Source: Microvirga subterranea (lineage in GTDB: Bacteria > Pseudomonadota > Alphaproteobacteria > Rhizobiales > Beijerinckiaceae). Taken from it: DNA of 64,000 bases. A program made the position numbers and the translations under genes. Below the pieces are notes generated by a model, which did no database searches, was not told where the DNA came from, and saw nothing but the letters and a program-made list of their open reading frames with translations. Each line of letters opens with the position of its first letter. The stretch's first letter is position 1. The stretch spans positions 124,001 to 188,000 of the forward strand of contig NZ_QQBB01000007.1 in NCBI RefSeq assembly GCF_003350535.1. The letters run 5' to 3'. Shown here piece after piece: positions 18,091 to 26,740 of this stretch.

Positions 18091-18723
18091 ATGACCCAAA
18101 TCCTGATTGCCGACGACCATGACATCGTCCGGGACGGCCTGCGCGCCCTTCTCGAGACCCGGTCCAATTGGACGGTGGTGGCCGAGGCCCGCAACGGGCA
18201 GGAGGCCCTGGAGCTCGCCACCGCGACCCGGCCGGACATTGTCATCCTCGACTATGCGATGCCGGTGATGAACGGGGTCGAGGTGGTCCGGCAGATGCGG
18301 GCGCGGCGCCTTCGGTCGGAGGTGCTGGTCTTCACCATGCACGACGACGACAATGTCATCCGCGAGGCCCTTCAGGCGGGCATCCGGGGATACCTGCTCA
18401 AGGCGGATGCGCGAAGCCATCTTGTTGAGGCTGTCGAGACGCTGGCCCGGCACGAGGCCTACATCTCAGGCAAGGTCTCGGGGGCTCTGATCGATGCAAC
18501 CCTCGGTGGCCGGAGCACGGCCGGCAGTCCTCTGACCGCCCGCGAGCGCACCATCGTCCAGCTCATCGCCGAGGGCCGGACGAACAAGGAGATCTGCCCG
18601 ATCCTCCGGATCAGCATCAAGACGGTCGAGACGCATCGGGCCTCCGCGTTGCGCAAGCTCGGGGTCAGGACCACAGCCGACCTGATCCGCTATGCTATCC
18701 GCAACCGCATGATCGACGTCTAG
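18091..18723 (+). CDS. NarL/FixJ-family response regulator
   Basis: A 210-residue two-domain regulator. The receiver has the acidic pair (ADDHD, residues 7-11), the phosphoacceptor Asp in VILDYAMPVMNG (about residue 54) and the conserved Lys in YLLKADA. The LuxR-type HTH is SPLTARERTIVQLIAEGRTNKEI...SIKTVETHRASALRKLGV. It is the partner of the HisKA_3 kinase directly upstream. The divergent alkylsulfatase gene is a plausible target, but no binding site can be named. Confidence 0.93.
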   Translation: MTQILIADDHDIVRDGLRALLETRSNWTVVAEARNGQEALELATATRPDIVILDYAMPVMNGVEVVRQMRARRLRSEVLVFTMHDDDNVIREALQAGIRGYLLKADARSHLVEAVETLARHEAYISGKVSGALIDATLGGRSTAGSPLTARERTIVQLIAEGRTNKEICPILRISIKTVETHRASALRKLGVRTTADLIRYAIRNRMIDV

Positions 18724-18941
18724 GCAGGAAACTCGGGAAGAACCTGAGGCGAACTCGGGGCCTGCCCAATGGCAGGATGTCGCCGGGCGTGCATATCCGT
18801 CAGCGAAGACGGAATGTCGCTTGATGGCACCAAGCGGAAGTACACCGAACGTCGGTGATGCGGCGATAACCGGACTTTGGGCAACTGCCGATTGTCTGAG
18901 ACCATTCGCTCCGTGCAGTTTGGACAGGCGTCTTTCCGTAT

Positions 18942-19169
18942 CTATTCGCCGCCATGTCCCGGGTCAGACATCGGTATGGAATGGACCTTCTGATGGTAGT
19001 GGGTCCCGTCGCCGATCAGGATCTCGGCGAGTCTATCGATCTCCTGCACCACGCGATCGATCTGACGGTATTCCGGGCCGCCGATCGGGATGTCGGCCAA
19101 CGTCCGCGTGAGGAGATGGCGGGTCGGTCGCAGGGACTCCAGGAGCCTGTCGGCAACCTCCCGAGTCAT
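18942..19169 (-). CDS. small hypothetical protein
   Basis: A 75-residue helical protein (MTREVADRLLESLRPTRHLLTR...). It is followed by a His-containing tail (GDGTHYHQKVHSIPMSDPGHGGE). No domain is recognised. The start could also be at 19205; I chose the Met at 19169 because the upstream codons are unusually Arg/His-rich. It lies just downstream of another small gene on the same strand (stop at 19210), so the two may form an operon. The 218-bp gap between it and the response regulator shows no feature. Confidence 0.4.
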   Translation of the reverse strand: MTREVADRLLESLRPTRHLLTRTLADIPIGGPEYRQIDRVVQEIDRLAEILIGDGTHYHQKVHSIPMSDPGHGGE

Positions 19170-19209
19170 GAGGCGCCGAGATCGTCTCGAATGACCATGT
19201 CGCATCGAC

Positions 19210-19434
19210 TCAAGTCCTCGACGTTCCGTTCAGCGGCGTGACGCCGATCCGTCCGCGGACGTAACCGAACGACAGTGATGCGGCCAGGCGCTCGATCCGT
19301 TGCTCCTGAATGAGTTTCTCTACCAGAAGGGCCTTGATGACGGTTCTCGGATCGCCGTCGCAGGCCAGGATCAAGGCGGTCACATCAGCCTCCATCTCGT
19401 CCGTGTCGCATGCAGGCTGAACCTGATCGGTCAT
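19210..19434 (-). CDS. small hypothetical protein with strong ribosome-binding site
   Basis: A 74-residue acidic-to-basic protein (MTDQVQPACDTDEMEADVTALILACDGDPRTVIKALLVEK...). The ATG at 19434 is preceded by GGAGGTGAC, a strong Shine-Dalgarno site that decides the start over longer frames. The predicted structure is helical. The segment CDGDPRTVIKALLVEKLIQEQ resembles short proteins common in Hyphomicrobiales genomes, without a known function. First gene of a probable two-gene unit. Confidence 0.58.
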   Translation of the reverse strand: MTDQVQPACDTDEMEADVTALILACDGDPRTVIKALLVEKLIQEQRIERLAASLSFGYVRGRIGVTPLNGTSRT

Positions 19435-19657
19435 TGTCACCTCCGTCGGGAGCCGTGAAGTTACTGATTCACGGCGCGGCCTGCCAGGAGAATGTTCGCT
19501 ATTTGTTCGCGGCCTGTGGAATGCGGGGAAAGCGTGTTTGCCGCAAGAACCGGATCGGCCCGAAATGCGGTTGCGTGGCTGCGGACCGCTCACGTCCCTA
19601 CGTGCCGCGTAGCGGCATGGCGCGATGCAGGCCACGACGGGAAAACCGTTCCGGTGG

Positions 19658-21421
19658 TCACTGATACTTCAAGGACGCCACCAACCAATCCATCTGCGCA
19701 CGGGCGGACGAGATCAGGCTCGCGTACGAATGGATCGACACCCCCTCAGACAGACGGTTGGCATCGAGCGTGGACACGCGCCCCCTGCCGATCATCATGA
19801 CGGCCATCGGGGAGGTCGAGTTCAATTTCGAGGAGAGATCGTCGCGATACTTCTCGGCCTGGGCGACGTCGTCGCGCGTGATATCATGCGCCGGGCGCTT
19901 GAACTCCACCAGCAGGTACCGTTCGCCGTAATCCTGGGATAGGAGGAGGTCGGGACGCTTGGACGCGCGATCTCCCTTGAATTCGGCATTGCAGTAAGTG
20001 GCGATGACATGCCTGAGGGTCAGGTTCGAGGACATCGTCGCATAGCTGCGCCCGAGGATCCACGGGTTCCTCTCGAATGCCTTGTGGGCATCCTTCTCGA
20101 GCGTCTTCGGGTTCTGCACGAGCTGATCGAGGAAGTCGAGGAACTGGAGACGGTGGAATGCCTGCGTCCCGATCGTCGACAGCTCCACGAGGCCGAACTG
20201 ATCAAGGGCAGCCGCAAGGGATTCCATATCGCCGCGGCTGGAGTCGTTGATGCTCTCGAACACCGCCCAGTAGGCATCGTGCTCGATCGCATCGAGCGCC
20301 ACGTCCGCGATGGTGGCGATCCGCTCCTCGCTCTCGCCATAGAAGCGCATCAGGATCCGGTTGAGGGCCTCGCGGGCAAAGCGGCGGCGGTGCTCCGGAA
20401 GCTGCTGGAGGCGGAGCTGGACCTGCTTTTCCAGCCGGGCCTTCTGAAGCCTCATGTCCTTGGCATGCGAGATCTTGAGTTCCTTCTTGACCTCGACTTG
20501 GACGTAGGCCCGCACTTCTTGGAAAACCTTGCTGTTCTCGATGAGCGCTCCCCAGTCGGCCGTGACGAACTCGTCGACACCGCTCAACTCGATTTCGCCG
20601 TAGACCTTCCTGGCCAGCTTGGGCGGTATCTCGTCGTCCTCGTCGAGGCCGAACAGTTGTGGCCTGCCGACCGCCTTCCCGTCGACCTTCAGGATGATCC
20701 CGGGCGACCTCGGAACCTTGCTGCCCTCAGACAGCGTGAAGTGGAGGTCGATAGCGCCCGCCGACGGCAGCGTCGCGTTCAGGCGGGTCGTCCTGCCCGG
20801 CACGTCCTGGACGGAGAGGGCCATGCCGTTGACGTGAACCCTGAAGTCGTCCTCGCGTCCGTACTCGTAGATCAGGACCTCGCGCAGGCGCTCGGCCGTG
20901 GGAAAGTTTAGGCGGGCGTCGAGGCGGGACAACGTGATGGTCGTGCCGGATTCGCCTTCCGTCGCGATTGCCTCAGAGAAGGGCAGGGGCACGGCCTCAA
21001 GATCGCTGCCGTTCTCGACGAGCTCCCGCTTGTCGATCACGAGCGTGGACTTGCGACCGCGTGCCACCGAGCTGACCTGCATCTGCTCGGCGATCGTGAG
21101 ACCGGCGAACTTGCCGATGCCCTTGCGTCCCTTGACCTTCCGGTTGTGCCGTTGCGTCCTGTCGCCCATGCGGGTGCGCTTGTCGCTCGCGATATTGAGG
21201 TACTCGCCGCGCATCTCCTCGGACGTCATGCCCGTACCGTCGTCGCGCACGACGATTGCCTCCGACGTCAGTGGGGTGGGAAGCGTGATCCAGACATTCC
21301 TAGCATCGGCGTCCCAGGCATTGTCCACCAGTTCCTTGAGGGCGGCCTCGCTGGATCGATACGTCTCACCCAGGAGACGTGTTAGCCTCGTGTCAACGGA
21401 GAAGTATGCGCTTTCGTTCAT
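19658..21421 (-). CDS. GHKL (Hsp90-like) ATPase fused to a PD-(D/E)XK-like nuclease domain
   Basis: A 587-residue protein. The N-terminal domain is a GHKL ATPase: KELVDNAWDAD (residues 29-39, N box), RDDGTGM (59-65) and GRKGIGKFAG (about 98-107). A middle region (about 200-480) is helical and basic. Near the C-terminus, RPDLLLSQDYGERYLLVEFK has the D-x(14)-E-x-K pattern of PD-(D/E)XK nucleases (Asp491, Glu506, Lys508), similar to the Shedu/DUF4263 group. This ATPase-nuclease architecture is like that of some DNA-targeting defence or repair proteins. It stands alone with an XRE-type gene nearby. Domains are clear from motifs; a defence role is inference. Confidence 0.8.
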   Translation of the reverse strand: MNESAYFSVDTRLTRLLGETYRSSEAALKELVDNAWDADARNVWITLPTPLTSEAIVVRDDGTGMTSEEMRGEYLNIASDKRTRMGDRTQRHNRKVKGRKGIGKFAGLTIAEQMQVSSVARGRKSTLVIDKRELVENGSDLEAVPLPFSEAIATEGESGTTITLSRLDARLNFPTAERLREVLIYEYGREDDFRVHVNGMALSVQDVPGRTTRLNATLPSAGAIDLHFTLSEGSKVPRSPGIILKVDGKAVGRPQLFGLDEDDEIPPKLARKVYGEIELSGVDEFVTADWGALIENSKVFQEVRAYVQVEVKKELKISHAKDMRLQKARLEKQVQLRLQQLPEHRRRFAREALNRILMRFYGESEERIATIADVALDAIEHDAYWAVFESINDSSRGDMESLAAALDQFGLVELSTIGTQAFHRLQFLDFLDQLVQNPKTLEKDAHKAFERNPWILGRSYATMSSNLTLRHVIATYCNAEFKGDRASKRPDLLLSQDYGERYLLVEFKRPAHDITRDDVAQAEKYRDDLSSKLNSTSPMAVMMIGRGRVSTLDANRLSEGVSIHSYASLISSARAQMDWLVASLKYQ

Positions 21422-21629
21422 GAGAACCGATACCTGATCCCGCAGTCCTCAGTAGCAGGTATTCTGTCTCATTTTCAAACTGTATCCGCTTCACGGGAGA
21501 TTGCTGTCAGTCCGGCACTTGCAGATTCAGTTTCCGTGCCAAGAACTCGCGCCGCACTGCGGCGGGTGTAGTCAAGAACCATGCGTCAGGAAGGTTGAGC
21601 GGGTGGTATTCAACCTAGACTCCCTGCAT

Positions 21630-21926
21630 TCAGGATAGGCTCTCTCCAGGCTTAACACCTGTCTCACCATGATCCTCGATCGAGGCTCGAAGGCGATCCA
21701 CCGGCACGAGAAATCCTAATCCCTTGTTGGTGTGTGCAGTGAAGACAGCTCCCCGGCGTTCAAGGGCACCTTGGACCAACATGATCGTGCGGATTGAGGT
21801 GGTCGGATCGCAGGCCTCAAGTTTTTGTAGGTTGCGAAGGCTGACACGAGCAAGGGAGGCCACGTCCTCTTGAGTGAGGTCAAGAGCCATTCTCGCGAGC
21901 TTGAGGATCTTCGGATGGGTGGTCAT
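21630..21926 (-). CDS. XRE-family helix-turn-helix protein
   Basis: A 98-residue protein with a Cro/C1-type HTH (ILKLARMALDLTQEDVASLARVSLRNLQKLE, about residues 5-36). It then has a short region (TSIRTIMLVQGALERRGAVFTAHTNKGLGF) often seen in small XRE proteins of mobile or defence regions. Start at 21926 (MTTHPKIL); the ribosome-binding site is weak. The 208-bp gap to the GHKL gene and the gap upstream show no clear operator. It may regulate the adjacent accessory genes. Confidence 0.8.
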   Translation of the reverse strand: MTTHPKILKLARMALDLTQEDVASLARVSLRNLQKLEACDPTTSIRTIMLVQGALERRGAVFTAHTNKGLGFLVPVDRLRASIEDHGETGVKPGESLS

Positions 21927-22090
21927 TCCCGGCACTTTCAGGTGCCTTGGATCCTTGTCAACAATTGCGGGTGGGATGCAGAGCTGATGCGTGAAAACAG
22001 GTCCCTGTTGCGGGTTAGCTGGCAGGGTCGTATGAAGGTCCAACAGAACTGATTCGCTCCACCCGCAAAGTTGGGGTGACGGAGGACTCA

Positions 22091-22207
22091 ATGGAGACGT
22101 TCCTTTTCATAGGCTCCAGAGGGGGAGCAGGTCGGACAACTTCCAGCTTCCTAGTTGCTGCCGGACTGACCGCGCTCGGTCTTCGCCGGCTTACGTTCAA
22201 GTCATGA
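22091..22207 (+). pseudogene. N-terminal remnant of a ParA/MinD-type ATPase gene
   Basis: A 38-codon frame with a GGAGG site ahead of its ATG. It starts METFLFIGSRGGAGRTTSSF: GGAGRTT is the deviant Walker A of ParA-family ATPases (usual form GGxGKTT), followed by the usual helix (LVAAGLTALGLRRLTF). A stop codon ends it at 22205-22207 where the family continues with the switch region, and I cannot find the remainder downstream. The Walker lysine is replaced by Arg. It lies in the 472-bp gap 21927-22398, which holds nothing else that I recognise. Confidence 0.5.
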
Positions 22208-22398
22208 CCGCAGGTCGCGAACCCGCCCTCGTGGAGGCTAAGTGGGACGTGCGCGCCCGATCAGCAGAGAGCCACTCATCTCCGCGCACGAGGTCCTGAT
22301 TCATCGACCCGCCGAGTGAGTCCACTGCACGGCTGTATCGTCAGTCAACGCGCACATCTTTGCCGTCAGACGCCGCTTCAGAACATAGGAAGGACTTG

Positions 22399-22746
22399 AT
22401 GTTCGTAATCCACAAGGATCGGATCCTGAGCCGAGACAACGTTGCCGCGCTGATCATTGCCCTCGAACAATTTATCCCGGTTCTCCGGGCAATTCAGGAA
22501 GGGCATGGACCCACTGTACAGGAGTTGGCTGAGGCTCCCGTTCTTAACAACTGGAGCCTTGAGGTCAAATCCGCGCCTTGCCTGCGCGTCATGACCGACT
22601 TCACGGACGATCTGCTCCTTCCATACGGTCAAACCCTCGGCGAGCTATTGGATTTTTGGATCATTGCTGAACAGCAAGGTTGGGTAAGGGGCCTCCTCCG
22701 CTGGTATCGCCTCGGAACTCCGCTTGGCCCTTTCAGTCCGTCGTGA
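22399..22746 (+). CDS. hypothetical protein upstream of the AAA+ gene
   Basis: A 115-residue protein of unknown function. It starts MFVIHKDRILSRDNVAALI after an AGGAAGGA site (22387-22394), which decides the start over 22360. It is mostly helical with a hydrophobic/aromatic C-terminal part (GELLDFWIIAEQQGWVRGLLRWY). The gene ends 15 bp before the start of the AAA+ ATPase gene, so it is probably the first gene of that operon. I recognise no domain. Confidence 0.6.
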   Translation: MFVIHKDRILSRDNVAALIIALEQFIPVLRAIQEGHGPTVQELAEAPVLNNWSLEVKSAPCLRVMTDFTDDLLLPYGQTLGELLDFWIIAEQQGWVRGLLRWYRLGTPLGPFSPS

Positions 22747-22761
22747 TCAGCAGGATTCGTT

Positions 22762-24366
22762 ATGTCAGCAGACAGGCCACCCCGGGATCCTGGCCACCGG
22801 TCGGATCGTGATCGGAGGCATTTCGACCGCAGGCGGAAGGCCGCTCTAGCAGGCCTTCACCTGCCCACGGAGCAGGAACTCCTCGAGGGAATGCCGTTCC
22901 TTGCCAACGATGTCCGGCAGGACATGCAGGCCTTTGCCGAGCGGTTGATGCCTCGGCTTCGAAGGAAGGCGAGCCATGCCCACTTCGCAGCAGCCATCAA
23001 CGGCCTGGAGCAACTCACCGTCAGTCCTGGCGCAGACGAGGTCCGGGCGCTCACGGACATCCTTGAGGAGGCCACGGCCAGCCTTCCGGATGGTGTTCAG
23101 TCCTGGCGACTGCGGTGCCGGATCTACCTTGCGCACTTCGGTGATCATCGCGCCGCGCTCGCACTCGCCCGCGATGCCATCCTCATGGCTCTTGCGATGC
23201 AGTCATACTCGAGGGAGCCCGCGACGGCTCTGAAAATGGTCAAGGCCGCACTGGGTTGGCTCTTCTTCGCAACGTCTGATCCTGGATACGCCTATCTTGG
23301 GCGTGAGGTCCGAGTAGCATCCCGGGCCGAGCCAGCGAGAATGGTTGACCACTACGGGGGATTGCTCGTCGAGTTTGTGGAACAACAAGCTCACGAGGCG
23401 CTGCTCGCCACCATCGCTGACGAGGAGACTGCACGCGGAAAGTTGGCGGCGAACGAAACCGCAAACACCCCGAGCGTTCCGATGCCGATGGGGTCGCTGG
23501 GAGCCGCCATGTCGACATCGGTGGTCATTTTCAACCACGTCGGCAATGCGAACACAGGAGAAGGGAAGAAGGTCGCGAAGGAACTCGAGGGGCTCACCGG
23601 AAAGGCTTTGCCCTTGATCCCAGTGCCTGACCTCAAGGCGGCTCGCGCAGCGTTGAGGGCGGAGTTTCCGTATGCGGCGGACGTGATCGACGACGTCCTT
23701 CGGGACGTCGCGCTCCGGTCCCATGTCCAGATCCGCCCGACCATCCTTGTCGGCTCTCCGGGATGCGGCAAGTCCCGCTTCGCGACCCGCCTCCTGACGG
23801 TTCTCAATCTGCCTCACGACCTGATCCCATGCGGCGGGGTTTCGGATGGCACCTTCGCCGGCACTCCCCGTCGATGGTCGACGGGCGAACCGTCCCTCCC
23901 GGTTGCCCTCATCACCCGCTACAAGGCGGCAGGACCGGGTGCGATCCTGGACGAGATCGAGAAGGTCGGGACTTCCCGCCACAACGGGCAGGCCCATGAC
24001 GCACTGCTCGCATTTTTGGAACGCGAGACGGCATCCCGCTTTCACGACCCCTATGTCCAGGCACCATGTGACCTTTCCTATGTCACATGGGTGATGACAG
24101 CCAACTCTCTCGAGGGAGTTTCGGCGCCGCTCCGGGACCGCTGCCGGGTCATTCCGTTCCCCGAGCCCGGACAGGATCATCTCCCGACACTCAGCCGCCA
24201 GATCATCTCGGGACTCCTTGCCGAGCAAGGACTGGATCACCGCTGGGTCAGACCACTCGACGAGATCGAAGTCGAAGCCGTCACAAAGGCATGGCCGGGC
24301 GGTTCGTTGCGCAAACTGCGAAGGGTGATCGAGGTCATCCTAACGAGCAGAGACGTGAGGCACTGA
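22762..24366 (+). CDS. AAA+ ATPase with N-terminal copy of a repeated module
   Basis: A 534-residue protein. Residues ~30-235 are an unrecognised helical module (LPTEQELLEGMPF, RQDMQAFAERL, LRCRIYLAHF, AALGWLFFA) also found in the next two genes. Residues ~320-530 are an AAA+ domain of the Lon-like type: Walker A GSPGCGKSRF (~331-340), Walker B AILDEIEK (~394-401), sensor 1 in VTWVMTANSLEG, and an arginine-finger segment APLRDRCRVIPF. No Lon protease domain follows. It probably remodels a protein partner using ATP; the shared module may be the contact surface. A decayed copy of its C-terminus lies at 27100-27444. Confidence 0.8.
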   Translation: MSADRPPRDPGHRSDRDRRHFDRRRKAALAGLHLPTEQELLEGMPFLANDVRQDMQAFAERLMPRLRRKASHAHFAAAINGLEQLTVSPGADEVRALTDILEEATASLPDGVQSWRLRCRIYLAHFGDHRAALALARDAILMALAMQSYSREPATALKMVKAALGWLFFATSDPGYAYLGREVRVASRAEPARMVDHYGGLLVEFVEQQAHEALLATIADEETARGKLAANETANTPSVPMPMGSLGAAMSTSVVIFNHVGNANTGEGKKVAKELEGLTGKALPLIPVPDLKAARAALRAEFPYAADVIDDVLRDVALRSHVQIRPTILVGSPGCGKSRFATRLLTVLNLPHDLIPCGGVSDGTFAGTPRRWSTGEPSLPVALITRYKAAGPGAILDEIEKVGTSRHNGQAHDALLAFLERETASRFHDPYVQAPCDLSYVTWVMTANSLEGVSAPLRDRCRVIPFPEPGQDHLPTLSRQIISGLLAEQGLDHRWVRPLDEIEVEAVTKAWPGGSLRKLRRVIEVILTSRDVRH

Positions 24367-24635
24367 TCTCAAGCATGACGCGCATCGAGGGACAAAATGT
24401 ATGGCCTGATCACCGACTTCTGGAGCAAGGCGGAATCCCCAATAATCTGGCTTGGGTGCCGTAACCTTGGGTCATTCTCTGCTCCGTGGAGTCGGACGGA
24501 TGGTCCGCACATCCGACATCTGGATCATATCCGAGACCTATTCATGTGCGCGGCCGCTGCCGCGCTGATTTCACACCGGCCGCCCTTAGGGAGCGGCTCA
24601 CGGGAACAAGACCTTCGCGTCGTGAGGGAGGCTCC

Positions 24636-25724
24636 ATGAGCGGCAAACGCCACAGAGACATTCGGGCAGGGCGGGGTTTCCCAAGCGTCGCGGAACTGGA
24701 AACCGGGTTTCCTTTCCATAAGGACAGCATCCGCGAGGACATGAGCATCTGGGCGGAACGCCTAGTGCGGAGAAAGCCGGAGAAGCAGGACGGGGGTTGG
24801 GACCGCTCAAAATCCCTCGTCGCTCTCCGATGGTTGCGGTACAGCGCGAGGGACAGCCTCAAGACCGACGGGGACTTGATCGAACTCGTCCTCCAGGTGG
24901 TGGATGCCCTGCCGCCTTGGGCGCTCACCGAACACCGCCGGTGCCGAGTGTATTTGAGCTGGCTCAGGGCACAGCCGCTGCCGATGGATGAGGAACGCCG
25001 ACGAACCCTCACAGCATCGGCTGATGTGGCTGCCGGCAAGAGTCCTGATCGTCAAGCCGCACGCGTGGGAGCCGATAGCCTCAACCGTCACCCGGTTTCC
25101 ATCACGCCACAAGCGAGTGATCAGTCGGGGCGTAAGATGGACATTCTGGCTGGGAAGGCATGGCCCGAAGCCACTGAACTCTTGCATGGAACGCCGTTCT
25201 TCAAGGGCAGCCTCCACGAGGACATGCGCCACTACGCCGGACGTCTGCTGGGCGGCATCGAACGCGATGGGTACAGACGCGATGATTGGGACGAGTACGA
25301 AGGGTCTATCATCGAACAGGCTCGGCGCTTGCGGAAGGCAGCAAGCAACGAGGCGTCAACCCAGTGGGATTTCCGTCCGATTGTTGAACGTCTGCTGTTC
25401 ACGTTCCCTAAGGGCTATCACGAGGGGTGGCTTCGGTGCAGCTACTACCGGGCGGCTCTCGGGGTGAGATGGGCGCAGGTCGACATGGCGAGCACGGCAG
25501 TCTCACTTGCCCTGGTTTCAGTCCAAGCCGGATCGCCGTCAGAATCCGACTATCAACTGATCGCCGCGGCGCTGGGCTGGCTGGCCGAGTTGGCGGCAGA
25601 TGAGCCCGCGCTGGTGGAGCAACCGAAACCGATCTGTTGCGACGCGCCGGAAGACACCGCGAGACACTATGGGCAGATGCTCGTCGATTTCATGCGTATG
25701 CCTCCGACGAGGAGTGGTCCATGA
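24636..25724 (+). CDS. protein with two tandem copies of the repeated module
   Basis: A 362-residue protein. Copy A (about residues 11-135) has GFPSVAELETGFPF, IREDMSIWAERL and HRRCRVYLSWL but lacks the C-terminal third. A polar linker (136-168) leads to copy B (about 169-362): AWPEATELLHGTPFF, LHEDMRHYAGRL, LRCSYYRAALG, AALGWLAELAADEPAL and YGQMLVDFM. No catalytic motif is seen. The ATG at 24636 follows GAGGGAGG, which decides the start over 24486. Its TGA overlaps the ATG of the next gene (ATGA at 25721-25724), so the two are translationally coupled. Confidence 0.78.
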   Translation: MSGKRHRDIRAGRGFPSVAELETGFPFHKDSIREDMSIWAERLVRRKPEKQDGGWDRSKSLVALRWLRYSARDSLKTDGDLIELVLQVVDALPPWALTEHRRCRVYLSWLRAQPLPMDEERRRTLTASADVAAGKSPDRQAARVGADSLNRHPVSITPQASDQSGRKMDILAGKAWPEATELLHGTPFFKGSLHEDMRHYAGRLLGGIERDGYRRDDWDEYEGSIIEQARRLRKAASNEASTQWDFRPIVERLLFTFPKGYHEGWLRCSYYRAALGVRWAQVDMASTAVSLALVSVQAGSPSESDYQLIAAALGWLAELAADEPALVEQPKPICCDAPEDTARHYGQMLVDFMRMPPTRSGP

Positions 25725-26740
25725 CAGACCGAATGGCTGAGATCCGTGCCTACAACACCCGCCAGGGCCACATCCTGGCTGGACGGGCGCTCCCGTCTGC
25801 CGACGAATTGCTGCGCCTCATGCCGTTCTATGAGGACAGCCTCCGTGAGGACGTCCTTGAGTGGGTCAAGGGCGAGATCGCCCGCCTTGAGCGGCTCGAC
25901 CCACTTGAGTGCCGAGCGCTCCTCCCATTTCGAGGGCTGCTCAACGACTTGGAAGACTCCAATGTCGTTGGTGCAAAGCTGGCCCAGCGCATCTACATGC
26001 TGATGCTCGCGCTGCCCGAGGACGAACACGAGGGGAGGTTGCGGTGCAGCGTCTACCGGGCTGCCCTCGGGCATCGCGCGAGCATGATCGCACTCGCCTG
26101 CAATGCGGCAGCCGCCCTCGCGGCATCCGCCGAGACGTCGCCGGAGCCGACACTGGTGGATCTCACGCTCGCCTGGGCGGCGCTGGGCTGGCTCGCCGCA
26201 CTGGCCGCCGACGGTACTTTCGTGCCGCTGTCGGACCATCCTCGGCCAGAACGCCTCGAGGCGTCCGTCGACATTGCTCTGTGGCACGGCCGGGCGATCG
26301 TACGGTTCCTGACCGGAGAGGCACCTCCGAAGGTGCTGCTGCGGCAGAACTACCGTGATGATGCAATTCAGCATCACGACGTTGCCGAGTACAAGCAGTG
26401 GCTGATCCGGCAGGCCGGCGGCGTGGTGGAAGAGGGTATCGTGGCCGACTGGCTCGGCATGAGCCCTCCGGAGTTACGGCGGTACACGGAAGGGGGCGAC
26501 CTGATCGCCATCGACATGGACGGCCGTACGGTCTATCCCGCGTTCCAGTTGAAGAACCCGACGTCAGTCCTGGACGTGCGCAAGATCCTCTCCATCATGC
26601 CGATCGGGTCTCCTTGGATGAGACTGGAATGGTTCCTGACACCGGACAGCGTACTAGACGGCGAGACCCCATGGGAAGCCCTGTGTGCGGGGCGGCGCGA
26701 GGGTGTCTTTGATTGTGCAAGAAGCCACGGCACTGATTGA
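25721..26740 (+). CDS. repeated module fused to an Xre/MbcA/ParS-like C-terminal domain
   Basis: A 339-residue protein. Residues ~20-215 are the shared module (LPSADELLRLMPFY, LREDVLEWVKGEI, LRCSVYRAALGHR, AALGWLAALAADG). Residues ~235-335 look like the DNA/toxin-binding part of Xre/MbcA/ParS antitoxins (DUF2384-like): an HTH-like segment (VADWLGMSPPELRRYTEGG), a YPAFQL strand, then WFLTPDSVLDGETPWEALCA and a GVFDCAR helix. No RES-domain toxin lies beside it. The start overlaps the previous stop. It may be the DNA-binding or regulatory member of the cluster; the role is inferred from the domain pattern. Confidence 0.75.
   Translation: MTDRMAEIRAYNTRQGHILAGRALPSADELLRLMPFYEDSLREDVLEWVKGEIARLERLDPLECRALLPFRGLLNDLEDSNVVGAKLAQRIYMLMLALPEDEHEGRLRCSVYRAALGHRASMIALACNAAAALAASAETSPEPTLVDLTLAWAALGWLAALAADGTFVPLSDHPRPERLEASVDIALWHGRAIVRFLTGEAPPKVLLRQNYRDDAIQHHDVAEYKQWLIRQAGGVVEEGIVADWLGMSPPELRRYTEGGDLIAIDMDGRTVYPAFQLKNPTSVLDVRKILSIMPIGSPWMRLEWFLTPDSVLDGETPWEALCAGRREGVFDCARSHGTD

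Noticed and set aside
22399-22746. The 115-residue protein as a toxin or antitoxin of the neighbouring cluster
   Set aside because: No toxin or antitoxin motif is visible; position alone is not enough for such a call.
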